Assembly (NCBI RefSeq): GCF_037042905.1
Contig: NC_087246.1
Coordinates: 33,660,001-33,724,000 of the forward strand
Origin: Lytechinus pictus
Lineage: Eukaryota; Echinodermata; Echinoidea; Temnopleuroida; Toxopneustidae
Direction of reading: 5' to 3'
Length of the DNA stretch: 64,000 nt
The notes beneath the pieces were generated by a model, which saw only the letters and a program-made list of their open reading frames with translations, did no database searches and had not been told where the DNA came from. The position numbers were made by a program, and so were the translations under genes. This document shows positions 56,001 to 64,000 of the stretch, one piece after another; the first letter of the stretch is position 1; every line of letters begins with the position of its first letter.

Positions 56001-59000
56001 AATACATGTTTATTTCTGATTCTTGAATACTGTATGTGTTTTAACATCTCAATGTGTTTCTTTCGATATTTTAGGAGCTAAATAAACTAGATTACATAGT
56101 ATATCGACACTAATGATGCAGATTACCGCAGTTCATAGACCACTTGTTTTTTTTATAATTTTTATCACAAATTTACGTGATTTCCAAGAATGGTCCTTGT
56201 ATTTCTAATAGATGATGGATTACATACTGTGTGTCACAAAGTAATTCTTTTGATGACAGAAACAAAATATGAAAATTATCGGTTTACAGAAAAAAAAGAG
56301 TAATTTACTTTACTCATGTGTAAACTGTAAGGCAGCGATTTGTAGGGGAGATGGAAGAAAATGTATCTAGTCCAAATTGTGGTATAATCTGAGCCGTCTG
56401 ACAAAGCTTGTTGACGTCAAGAGTTACAGAGTCGGCTATTTATTTGGAGAGGATACTGTACATTTTCCCTCCAGCAGATTTAGAGAAATTTTATCCATAA
56501 GAGTAAACCCATTTCCAAACTCTTTGTCAACTGAATTTTTCAAGTAGTTGATTACATTACACTCAGGAAAATTAGTTTGATAGGTTTATCAGATAGCATT
56601 CCTAGGGTTCAACATAAAGAATGAAAATGAGGAGCATAAAATAATTGAAAATGAAAATATGCTTTGATCATTGGTCGCAGATTATTAGCTGTATATTTTA
56701 AAAATGCCAATCATGGAAGTGAAGAAAATGACCTGGTGGAATTTGAATTATAAGTTGTAGACTGTTGCATTTAGTCCAATTTTGCTGTTACTGTACATAA
56801 GAATGGTTTATACATGTACAGTATGTAATAGCAAAACTGGACTAAATGCAACCAAAATGGACTTTTCTGTATATTGTACACATGTACATGTACAGTATGT
56901 ACGTATACATGTATGTAAATTTTTACAAATTTGAGTTTTGACAAAAAAACATGTAAATGTTTTGAAAGTTAAATACATTAAAAAAACATTGCCAACAAAT
57001 TTGGAAACCTGCTTGAAGCTTGTAGGGATTTACTTAATCCAATATCAGAGCCAATGGTTTAACCTTCTTGTATTAAGAATGAAAAATTGTTCTGATAATG
57101 TTTCAACTGTCAAAGCAGTTCGAATTCAAATATCAACTACATGTAGTCCGCATTGGAACGTGTGTTTGAAGTAGCTTGTATGTAGAGTTGTAGACTCCAT
57201 ATACATGTAAACCGGTGCATGTATATACATTTACATACATGTAGATCATGTATACTGCCTTTCTATAGAGTTCTGCACAACATTAATGTAGAGGATATGA
57301 GTGTACATGACTGTACAGCCGTTGAAATCAAACTCGCTCTTTCATTTGGACCTGAAAATAATACTATATTGATCTAATAAACATTGCATGAACAAATCCT
57401 TCAGCTTTACCTCTTTTTAATAGGAAAAGTGATTAATGATAAGACTCTTTTAATATACATGTACTGTACTGCAGGGTTGACATACAGTACATATCAGAAT
57501 AGTAGACACGCAAAATGCTTGGAGTAGACTGTCTTGAGTAAAAGGGAGAGATAAATGTCAAAATGTGGGAGTTCAATCAGATGGCTCTGAAACAGACTGA
57601 AATTATACAAAATGAACACCATTTGAAGAAAAACAAATGTAGATTGATTTGATGCTATTCAAGGAATGACATTTTCAAACATTACATCTAGTAACAGTAC
57701 TTGTACTGCACATGTTATAAAGTCAATTGAGATTCATGTTCATCAGTTCATTTTTTTGTAAATGGGATATTAAATTATGAAACAAGTTTTATAATAAAAT
57801 TATAAATGTACATGTACTCCAGTTGATTAAATGTCAATCATTTTGTAATCATGTGCTGGTACTCATCTATTTCCAAAGTTGGTGAAGAAATGTACATGTA
57901 GTTTGCATACAATACATGGAGATGTAATCAATCTGCCATGTACATTACTTAAGTTGCCAGTTTCGGGAATCGGGATGTTATCTTGCTGGAAGAAGTTAAA
58001 GGGCACGTCAATATCCATGCATGTTCATAAAAAGACTGAAAGAAGAAATTAAAAGAACCATTGAAAAAAACAATTTCAGCTTACTAAACCCGAAGCAATT
58101 GTACACTGTAAAGGTGAAGTCCACCAAAAGTTAATCTTCAAAATAGGAAAATCAACATGATTAAAGTATGAAAACAGAGAAATCAAAGAATAAGATCAAT
58201 GAAAGTTTGAGAACAGTTTATTTTCTCCTTATTACTGCAATACATGTGAATCAGTTTGAATCTTGATTCCATGTGGAATTGACATTGTTGTAACCTATTG
58301 TGATTTGATGAAGCATCTTGTTATTGTGAAATCTGTGATGAAATGTAAAATTTTCAAAATAAAATACAAAGAAAGAGTGAGTGAGTGAGTGATTGAGAGA
58401 GAGAGAGAAAAAAAAATAGTCACATTTGTATGTATCACTGGGTTGTGAAAAAAAAATAGGGAAATATAACATTGTTCTGATTTTGATTAAATTTTCAGTG
58501 TTATGTTTGTTTGAATTTCTCTTTTTTATTCAAAGAAACTTTTTGTTGGGGTGAGCTTGACCTTTAAACCAGACTTCTATTTTGGAACTCCTGCTTTACT
58601 TTTTGAGGATTTCACGATATTCACACGCAGTGTTGCAATTTGAAAATACAATGTACATGCAGTGCATTTTGAGCACTCGTGTAATTGTACCTCGGTGGAA
58701 TCTAGATGGCTTTAGAGGTGGTTTGATGAAGAAAGCATGGATACAGAACATCAAGTGTCAGTGACACTTGCACGAGACTGTCCTCTCTAAAATTAACCTT
58801 CCAAGAAAAGCGGGATATTGTTTGCGTAGGACGAGGGGTTTTCCACCGGTCAAGAAGTATTGATTCGTTTCCGTTCCACCAAAAGGTGGAATTACGCCTT
58901 GATCTACATCCATATACGATACAGATGCTTTGCTGCATGGACGTTCATCTTTTATGTGGTACAAATATGTTGAAATATTGTCCTTCAAATTTGTGCAAGG

Positions 59001-61388
59001 CATTATGAGGGGAATAGAGGAAGGAATGACCTGTATTCTAATTTTGTTTTTATCATATTTGTAAAAAATGTCCATAGACAATAAAAATGAATGTAATTAA
59101 TTTAATTTATATTTCCCTCATTTACCGTATCTTTAATTTTGATTTGAGGGGCAAGTCCACACCAACAAAGAGTACTACTTATAAATTAGAAGAGAAAACC
59201 CAAATAAGCACAATGCTGAAATTTTCATCAAAATCAGGTGGAAAATAAGAAAGCTAGGACATTTAAAAATTTTCCTTCCACCACCACCGTCCCCCAAAAA
59301 TCCCAAATCCATGTCTGCCTTTATATGCACATAGAAATCGAGTTACATGTATGTCTACAGGCCAACATTTGTACATGTACATTGTAACTCTCTTAAATCT
59401 TGACCTAGCCGCTACTCCATTCAGTCAACAGACCTTTGGCAAGGAAATACATGTATGGATTTGGGGATGAATATATGTCTCTATTGAGTAGTGACAAATT
59501 TATATAAATGGAATTTGTGGTTAGGCACCCAATGGAATGGAAACGATGAGTTAGAGATTGGGGAAGGGGGCATTAGCCTTGCAAGATAAGGGTGCTAACG
59601 GATGGCTGTATATGTGTCTATGGATATATATGTACATGCACTGTACTCATATTCAGAGGGTGCATTGATCTTCGCATTTGAAGTTACATGTTCAACAGTC
59701 AACTTAAGCCCCGTTTTAATAGACAGTGCCCGGGCAGAGGGCGAGTTGAAAAAAGCGGGGTAGAATTCCTCAACGAGGCGATAAAACCACGGGTGATATC
59801 CTCCATGCGCCGTCTTAACGGAGGACACTCGCTAAAATCTTACCCGGGAAGGTTGCATGCAAAGTGTAATTACAGACGAATATCGTGGATTTAAAAAACA
59901 AATGATGCCACTGCAATGGTATGAAAATTAGCTACCTGTAGTTTAGTCAAGATGAGTCTTGGGGAAAAATCCTTCCCGACACAGTCCTGCTTTTCTCCCA
60001 GTGGGAGCGTGTTAATAGGATGTGGGGATTTTTTTTCACCCTGCTTTTATCGGGGTAGGGCAGTCAAAAAAGTGTCTTAAGACGGGGAATGATTCGCAAA
60101 TGCAAACTTGATCTCAGAACATGTTTTCTTATGTTGCCTTGTTTTGAGAGCATTCAGAATTATAAGCCCACAGTTTGTTTCTGTGCAACAGTAGAGCACA
60201 GTTTGACACAGGAAGTGAAGATTAATTCCCACTTTTTTCATTTTCTGTTGTTCACTTTTTAAAAGCACGTTCATAGCACAAGCAACTCATCAGCCGAAAA
60301 CAGAAAGATTGAGAGTCGTGACTTTCATTCACGAATCTAAACATGTTTTGTTCATTGCCTCTTCCAGAAACCGTACGGTATCTCCATTAAACACCAATGA
60401 ATTCGCACAAATTTTGGAGAATTAACCAGGTACAATGTAGGCTATTCACATATTCAGTTGCCACTGCGCTTATTAAGGTCAATGAGTAGGATAATCAGCT
60501 TTTTTAAACACTAGTTTATACATGTACATGTAGAAAACGAAAATACATACACCCACTAATACATTTGCAATGTAGAAGGTCATTTATTTGTTAATATGAT
60601 TCTCCAAGGAGAGTAAGAGTATTGTGGCTCTATTTCATACAGCAAATTGGAAAGTGAATGAATTATTATTATTTTCATTCTTAAAATCCAATGCATTATC
60701 CATTTGAATCTCTTTATTTTTATTTCAGATTAAGAGGTCTGATCATAACGTGTGAATACCACCCTGCTATAGCTGCCTTTGACGTTCTCCTGTTCCTGGT
60801 CGCCCTTATCAACTTCCTACTAGCAACGTTTGTTGACCCTGGAGTATTCCCAAGAAGTAAGCATTTCATTTCAATAGGATCCTCGCAAGGACAATACAAG
60901 ATTTCTTTTTTTTTTAAAGGAGCTCCTCTTTTTCTGATTTGATTTTGTGTTGAAGCAATTTACTGGAAGTCAGTCGACAATAATTTGCTTGAGGTAGAGG
61001 TTTTTCTTGTTCATAATGTTGGATAAGGGGTAGCGTTTTTGTTATTTCAACAGTGGAGTTTTAAGATTTGCATGGCAGTTGAGATTATGGATATTTTCAT
61101 GGAATTTAGATAATATGAAACCTCTTATTGTAATAAGCTATATGCCTTTCATCCTATAGATACATTTCTTGTTATGATCAAAATATGATTGTGTTATGTT
61201 ATTTATTCAAGTATTGATTTCTCTTAGCTGCAGTTGGAGACGAAGACAGAGACGATGACTTGAGGGCACCCTTGTATAAAACTGTCCAAATCAGAGGTAT
61301 CCAAGTCCGTATGAAATGGTGTTCAACCTGTCGCTTTTATAGACCACCAAGATGTTCACATTGTAGCGTCTGCAACAACTGTATCGAG
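40981..61388 (+). CDS. Zdhhc5/8: Palmitoyltransferase ZDHHC5/8-like, first three exons (131 aa, partial at right edge)
   Basis: Exons 40981-41084, 60729-60856 and 61228-61388 join in phase (2, 1, 0) to 131 residues. Order: a Cys-rich start [12 protein letters not shown]1 about 14-34 ([19 protein letters not shown]); TM2 about 51-70 ([20 protein letters not shown]); the DPG motif at 72-74; an acidic DEDRDDD; then APLYK and [19 protein letters not shown] and zinc ligands C109, C112, C120, H122, C123, C126, C129. These match ZDHHC5/ZDHHC8, multi-pass enzymes that S-acylate proteins at plasma and Golgi membranes. The catalytic DHHC, TM3, TM4 and tail must lie beyond 64,000. Intron 1 is 19.6 kb. 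It shares a divergent promoter with the TLDc gene. Confidence 0.93.
41393..41465 (+). mobile_element. Small palindromic repeat, right partner of a pair flanking the promoter
   Basis: GGCAGCCGTCTGTTTCGAGG, a poly-T centre, CTCCTCATACACAGACGGCT. The ends pair with each other, and the whole is an inverted copy of 40,291-40,379. Confidence 0.65.
41757..41840 (+). repeat. Repeat fragment shared with 31,171-31,245
   Basis: AGCCAACGGAGTTCAGCTGA, GAACAACC and CCAAAGCTTTTGGTCTA are the complement of the 31-kb fragment. The end GACCAAAGCTTTTGGTC is itself palindromic and recurs at 41,861-41,877. Confidence 0.6.
42195..42962 (+). repeat. Interspersed repeat with internal tandem structure
   Basis: The start CTCACCTGCCTAGCAGAGTG and the end CAGGTGAGACTGCC are inverted counterparts. 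Inside, a unit with AACTTGGACATAAG, TCACATGA(T/C)CAAGGTCA and GGGTCAATGAACTT recurs at least three times. A DR1-type AGGTCAAAGGTCA is at 42,387-42,399. Confidence 0.65.
42980..43335 (+). repeat. About 160-bp tandem repeat carrying X-box-like sites
   Basis: Two to three imperfect units share TTTTAACCAATT-type text, GGCTCACACATTGGTCTTG and end in GCYATGGTAACAAC. The shared word gives RFX X-box-like sites at 42,988, 43,148 and 43,315. Confidence 0.6.
43430..43610 (-). mobile_element. One-ended remnant of the TAGGGACAGTG element
   Basis: The complement starts TAGGGACAGTGATTTTCCG and continues with GATCACGGAAAA, AATTCACGGA and CAACAGAAAT, matching the first about 170 bp of the 46,459-47,414 element. 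The other end is missing. Confidence 0.65.
43659..45444. mobile_element. hAT element, non-autonomous, exact 8-bp target duplication
   Basis: The left end TAGTGCTGTAGCCG and right end CTTGCAGCACTA are inverted. GCTTTATT flanks both sides exactly (43,651-43,658 and 45,445-45,452), the 8-bp duplication of hAT. Both termini are packed with GTTCGG/CCGAAC words, resembling hAT subterminal transposase-binding repeats. The interior has a tandem pair of about 230 bp (about 43,921-44,139 and 44,158-44,383). No transposase ORF was found. Confidence 0.82.
45453..45672. mobile_element. MITE with AAAGGTCAAGTCCACCCC ends
   Basis: AAAGGTCAAGTCCACCCC pairs with GGGGTGGACTTGTCCTTT. The interior has ATTTTGATGAAATTTTCAGT, found again in partial copies at 54,785-54,918, 58,107-58,566 and 59,150-59,275. 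It directly abuts the right target duplication of the hAT element. Confidence 0.8.
45989..46200. repeat. SINE-like fragment
   Basis: AATAATAATAATAATAATTA, TTATATCGCGCCAAATCCAC, then AGTGCTCAAGGCGC. Related to 35,430-35,520. The 'TATATxGCGCx' text is like the 3' tail of deuterostome SINEs. Confidence 0.5.
46459..47414. mobile_element. TIR element TAGGGACAGTGATTTTCCG, possibly hAT-like
   Basis: The left TAGGGACAGTGATTTTCCG is the exact inverted match of the right CGGAAAATCACTGTCCCTA, and GCTAAC directly repeats on both flanks (46,453-46,458 and 47,415-47,420). It contains CCAAGATGGCGGATTGG at 46,707-46,723, whose ATG opens a 29-codon ORF beginning [19 protein letters not shown]. It also contains a nested repeat at 47,040-47,352. 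Confidence 0.72.
47040..47352 (+). repeat. Nested interspersed repeat with SINE-like tail
   Basis: Non-coding GC-rich text (GGCGGGAAACCCCGGTGTAG, GGGAGGAGAGACCTGCGGG) ending ATATGGCGCTATACAAATGC, a tail typical of CORE/Deu-type SINEs, then CATCATCATC. Confidence 0.5.
48059..48175. mobile_element. MITE, 'TTTCATAAAG' type
   Basis: GGTCCATTTCATAAAGACT pairs imperfectly with AAAGTTTTATGAAATGGGGC. 117 bp, non-coding. Confidence 0.6.
49615..49812 (-). mobile_element. tRNA-headed SINE
   Basis: The 5' part (49,812 to 49,743) folds like a tRNA: GGCATGG/TCATACC acceptor with one mismatch, A box TGGCTCAATGGTAGAGC, anticodon loop CTCATGA (CAT), B box GGGTTCGATCC. The T stem has a mismatch, and an unrelated body follows, ending with ATTATTACCC-type text and the segment CCCTGCATAACATAAT (plus strand). 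The head most resembles tRNA-Gly in its arms. It is a SINE rather than a working tRNA gene. Confidence 0.7.
50533..51503. mobile_element. Mariner/Tc1-type element with TA duplication
   Basis: Starts CAGTGTGTATCAAAAAAAAG and ends with the complement TTTTTTTTGATACGCACTG, with AGTTTACACTT inverted just inside. TA flanks both ends (50,531 and 51,504). 971 bp. Short ORFs inside (51,133-51,456) show no DDE transposase motif. Confidence 0.8.
51504..54021. other. ZDHHC intron 1, no gene seen
   Basis: Contains a 173-bp-spaced duplication (GAGGAAGTTGATTTCAGTTT at about 51,991 and 52,164), a C run at 52,618, a GC-rich unique-looking segment at 52,930-53,090 and AG-rich DNA at 53,130-53,620. Confidence 0.5.
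53130..53620. repeat. (AG)n and G-rich purine tract
   Basis: GAGAGAGAGAGAGAGA blocks and GGGGGGATGGGGAGGGAGTG. Opposite-strand Ser/Pro-rich ORFs are artefacts of this bias. Confidence 0.8.
54022..54417. mobile_element. Probable TIR element (CTTTTCACAC ends)
   Basis: The ends CTTTTCACACTGC and TTGTGTGAAAAG are inverted. The interior has TTAACCCCGGACTAT-type repeats and partly palindromic GC-rich text. No target duplication was identified. Confidence 0.45.
54785..54918. mobile_element. Partial copy of the 45,453 MITE
   Basis: TGTCCAATTTTGCTGAAATT, TTCAGTGTTATGCTGG and ATCAACTTTTTGTT...GGTGGACCTGACCTTTAA match the right half of the 45-kb element. The left half is missing. Confidence 0.6.
55589..55659 (+). 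ncRNA. Pre-miRNA-like hairpin (candidate)
   Basis: A 71-nt fold: 5' arm ATTACACTATAAAGGAGAG and AACAATA, 3' arm TATTGTTCTCTG and TTTTTATAGTGCAAT. About 23 pairs with one small internal loop and one mismatch, and a terminal loop of about 17 nt. It is intronic and sense to the ZDHHC gene. It could be a tiny MITE instead. Confidence 0.3.
56764..56852. ncRNA. 89-nt long hairpin (candidate)
   Basis: GTTGCATTTAGTCCAATTTT pairs with AAAACTGGACTAAATGCAAC, and the stem continues through TTACTGTACAT and ATGTACAGTA to a short loop. Two mismatches in the outer 28 bp. It may be a miniature palindromic element or a small-RNA precursor. Confidence 0.3.
58107..58566. mobile_element. MITE related to 45,453 with interior expansion
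   Basis: GTAAAGGTGAAGTCCACC at the left and GGGGTGAGCTTGACCTTTA at the right are inverted ends. The interior includes a GAGT/GA microsatellite at 58,374-58,412. Confidence 0.6.
59150..59275. mobile_element. Partial copy of the 45,453 MITE, opposite orientation
   Basis: GGGGCAAGTCCACACCAACA, GCACAATGCTGAAATTTTCA and TCAAAATCAGGTGGAAAATA match the complement of the right half of the 45-kb element. Confidence 0.6.
59708..60087. mobile_element. Probable TIR element (GCCCCGTTTTAATAGACA ends)
   Basis: GCCCCGTTTTAATAGACAGT at the left and GTGTCTTAAGACGGGG at the right are imperfect inverted ends, with GGCAGAGGGCGAG and CGGGGTAGGGC inside. Non-coding, boundaries approximate. Confidence 0.45.
60729..60856 (+). 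CDS. Zdhhc5/8: ZDHHC gene, exon 2
   Basis: 128 bp, from tttcag to gtaagc. Encodes [22 protein letters not shown]2, and [11 protein letters not shown]. Enters with one base completing Pro35 and leaves in phase 1. Confidence 0.95.
61228..61388 (+). CDS. Zdhhc5/8: ZDHHC gene, exon 3 (start of Cys-rich zinc domain)
   Basis: 161 bp, from ctcttag to gtatgt. Encodes the acidic [15 protein letters not shown] and [17 protein letters not shown] second in-frame acceptor (ctgcag, 6 bp downstream) would remove two codons. The next, catalytic exon is not in the window. Confidence 0.95.
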
Positions 61389-62505
61389 GTATGTAATTAT
61401 TATTCTTTGTATGTTATTCGTAGTTTGGGTTTTGGCTTGCAAATTTCAAATTTATTACTTCATACATTTACATGTATGTAAAATATATATATATGGTAGA
61501 TTATGAGGCAATGCCTTCTTGCTGTTGATAATGTATAATTCATTTGTTGCTTTGCAACACAATGGTTCTTATGCTCATGCTTATATTGTGTCTGCAGTTC
61601 GTGAAATTTATTTTTGTACATTTGCATTCTATCGCTTCACGCTGCGAGGGAGTGGGAGGCTCCCCCCAACAAAAATAAATAAATGAATAAATTATTATTG
61701 GCAATACCACATACAGTCAATGGCTTTCATTATTTATCATTATTTATCAGTCTCATGCCAATACATGGACTTTTAAGGATGGTTAAAATTGTATTCTATT
61801 TGTAGAAAGGAAACCTTTTATTGAAAAAATTTGACCACCCCCCCAAAAAAAAATAAAATAAAATAAAATAAATGAATGGATGGATGGATGGATGGATGGA
61901 TTAATAAATAAATTAGTAAATAAAATATTGATAGGCACTTTGCTTCTTCATGTACATCGAGATGGGATATCGTAAGTTTGCTTATATTCAAGTTTAAAAG
62001 TCAGAAGTACACATGTCTTTGACCTATCTTTTATTTAGCACATTTGAATTTTCTGCATTTTTTTAATGAACAAAGATTATTCTTTGCAACCTGAACACTT
62101 GCATAAGCCTATTAATGTAATCCAATATAAAAAAAACTGGATTCTAGGTAGGCAGTACCACTTTTATTAATAATCAAATTTTTCTTCAATTGAACTGATT
62201 AATTCCAAGAAAATACAGATTTGTCTTAAATTGCTGATGGTGCAAACCTACATGTACATGTAGGTAAATGTATATTAAAGCCATTGCTTTGTGCCAGAGG
62301 GCCCATGTACATGTACAAGCCTATAAATGGAAGTTTTGGAATTTAATATTCAACAGGTTACATGGGTGTAATTACATGTATATTCGTTCAAAATGATAAC
62401 AGAGCACATTATAATCTTCTCAGAGTAAGTTTATGCTGCTGTTGAACTGTTCAAGTATTAAAGTACTATGCATGCCAGCCCCTCCAAAGTATAGTACTTC
62501 TTTAA
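61389..62505. other. ZDHHC intron 3, no exon seen
   Basis: I looked for the catalytic exon (Asp-His-His-Cys context) in all plus-strand frames here and to the window end and did not see it. Contains an AAAAT/GGAT microsatellite at 61,850-61,920. Confidence 0.6.
61850..61920. repeat. (AAAAT)n(GGAT)n microsatellite
   Basis: AAAATAAAATAAAATAAAAT followed by GGATGGATGGATGGATGG and AATAAATAAATT. Confidence 0.85.
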
Positions 62506-63094
62506 AGGAGAATGAAACCCTTGAAACCAGCTGAATCCATATCAAAGAGAAAAATCAAAGACACATATTGTTGAAAGTTTGAGGAAGATTGAATGAATAA
62601 TAAGAAAGTTATGAGCATTTGAATATTGAGATCACGAATGCCATGTAGTTCCTCCCATTGGCAATGCGACCAAGACCTGTGATGTCACACACGTACAACT
62701 CCCTCATTACTTTAGTACTTATTTCACTTATATTCTCACTTTTATAGAGTCTATCACAAGGTGAGGTGTTCTCTTTATGAGAGGACAAGTACAGAGGTTT
62801 CACAGCATTATATCATTGATGAATCGTTTGTCATATGATTAGAATGAGCAAAAAGAGATGTTTTGGGGTATATTTTCAGTGTCCAAAAGGGGAGAGTTGT
62901 TCATCTATGACATCATAGATCTTGGTCGCATTGCCAATGGGAGGATCTCCATAGCATTAGTGATCTCGACATTCAAATGCTCATAACTCTTCTATTGCTA
63001 GTCCTATTTTACTCAAACTTTTGTTGAGTTATTGTTATTATTTGATTTTTCTGCTTTCACAAAAGCAAACTTGCTCCAAGAGTTTCATTCTCCT
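62506..63094. mobile_element. piggyBac-type MITE, AGGAGAATGAAAC ends with TTAA duplication
   Basis: AGGAGAATGAAAC at the left and GTTTCATTCTCCT at the right, bounded by TTAA at 62,502-62,505 and 63,095-63,098. Inner blocks CCTCCCATTGGCAATGCGAC and its complement also pair. 589 bp, in ZDHHC intron 3. Confidence 0.82.
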
Positions 63095-63508
63095 TTAAGC
63101 GACAATGAGATTGATATCTTTATTATACAGGAGTGCCAATCAGTCCGACTTGTCACAAAAGCATTAATCCATCTACCCCGTCCATTTCAGAAAGTTACTC
63201 AACACTCACATGTCACCTCGTCCACATGCTCCATTATCGGTGCCGATCTACGACTAGGTCGTGTTGGTCGTGCACTACGTGTGGGTGGAAATTATAATTG
63301 ATGCCAACATTTCCCATTGATTATTTCATCACTAGACTGTATCCTGTCTGAATGTCTTTATGAAGATAAGTCCACTCCCCTCTCCCCTCCTATTTATCCC
63401 TTCATGCTCGTAACCATCAGCCGTAATATTCAAATATTCTGATATTTCTGATCTGGAAAGTTTTCCCAATAATTGATAACACCTTGTCACCAAAGGATTT
63501 TTTTTTTT

Positions 63509-63902
63509 ATGCCCCCGCAGACGAAGTCCGGAGGGGGCATTAAGCGGCGTTGCCCCTGTCCGTCCGTCCCCCCACTTGGTTTCCGCGCAATAACTCAAAA
63601 AATATTTAATGGATTTTAAAATTTTTGGGTGTGTAGGTAGATGACACCAAAATACAGGTAGTCCGTAGTTCAAGGGTCAAAGGTCACAGCTCATTAAATA
63701 TGCAAGTTGGTTTCCGCGCCATAGCTCGGAAAATATTTAATGGATTTAAAAAAAAATTGTTGGTTCAAAGGTCTATAAAATTTGTTCATTTTATATATAT
63801 GCATATTGGTTTCTGCGTGATATTAAGTTCAATCATATTGAATGAATTTCTGATCGCGTGAAGCGGGGGCATCTGTGTCCTTTGGACACGTCAAATTTCT
63901 AG
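63509..63902 (+). repeat. Interspersed repeat 'GCCCCCGCAGACGAAGTCCG'
   Basis: Starts ATGCCCCCGCAGACGAAGTC, then GGAGGGGGCATTAAGCGGCG, and ends AGCGGGGGCATCTGTGTCC, an inverted match of the start. TTGGTTTCCGCGC recurs twice. It contains the DR1-like GGGTCAAAGGTCA at 63,674-63,686. I associate this text with repeats found across marine invertebrates. Confidence 0.65.
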
Positions 63903-64000
63903 TTTTGTTAAGTGTACATGCTTCGTAACCTAATCAGGTGAGAATTCCCCTCCCCCTCCCCTCTGTTGGGTTAGTGGAGACATTTGTTTTTTGGGGGTGG

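Noticed and set aside
61389..64000. Search for the catalytic DHHC exon of the palmitoyltransferase
   Set aside because: No plus-strand frame shows DHHC with the expected flanking FDHHCPW-like context, so the exon must lie to the right of the window.

Overview
The window is eukaryotic nuclear DNA from a marine invertebrate deuterostome, most likely an echinoderm such as a sea urchin. The evidence is spliced genes with long introns and GT-AG junctions, very many short palindromic (MITE-like) elements of types I associate with echinoderm genomes, long poly-G/poly-C runs inside repeats, a tRNA-headed SINE, remnants of a tyrosine-recombinase retrotransposon, and many copies of the word TACATGTA. 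The species call is inference.

Two protein-coding genes are well supported, arranged head to head. On the minus strand, ten exons between 40,548 and 24,389 join with consistent phase into a complete 431-residue TLDc-domain protein that resembles the MEAK7/TLDC1 group (possible N-myristoylation start MGxxxS, C-terminal half TLDc fold). On the plus strand, three exons (40,981-41,084; 60,729-60,856; 61,228-61,388) encode the first 131 residues of a palmitoyltransferase of the ZDHHC5/ZDHHC8 type. Its intron 1 is 19.6 kb, and the gene runs off the right edge before the catalytic DHHC exon. Only 432 bp separate the two start codons. That interval holds a ZNF143/STAF-like site, a YY1-like site and two upstream ORFs, and it looks like a bidirectional promoter.

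Left part (1-22 kb): no secure gene, with one weak candidate exon at 942-1067. It contains several foldback and terminal-inverted-repeat elements (3.8, 8.7 and 10.8 kb) and a remarkable nested palindrome of about 4.2 kb at 15,289-19,506. The outer arms of the palindrome are arrays of a unit containing the 16-bp palindrome ATTATTTATAAATAAT. A further element is nested in its right end.

22.3-24 kb: a decayed transposon cluster with a tyrosine recombinase C-terminus, an SGNH hydrolase with damaged catalytic blocks (Ngaro/DIRS-like) and a hAT-like fragment. 24.4-40.5 kb: the TLDc gene. Its introns hold at least eight inverted-repeat elements, a 476-bp pure (GGA)n/(GAA)n tract and a 110-bp x 4 tandem repeat. 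41-64 kb: ZDHHC intron 1 and later sequence, with a hAT element carrying an exact 8-bp target duplication, a mariner-type element with TA duplications, a SINE, X-box-bearing repeats, two miRNA-like hairpins and a strong excess of TACATGTA.

All protein, family and motif assignments were made by eye, without database searches.
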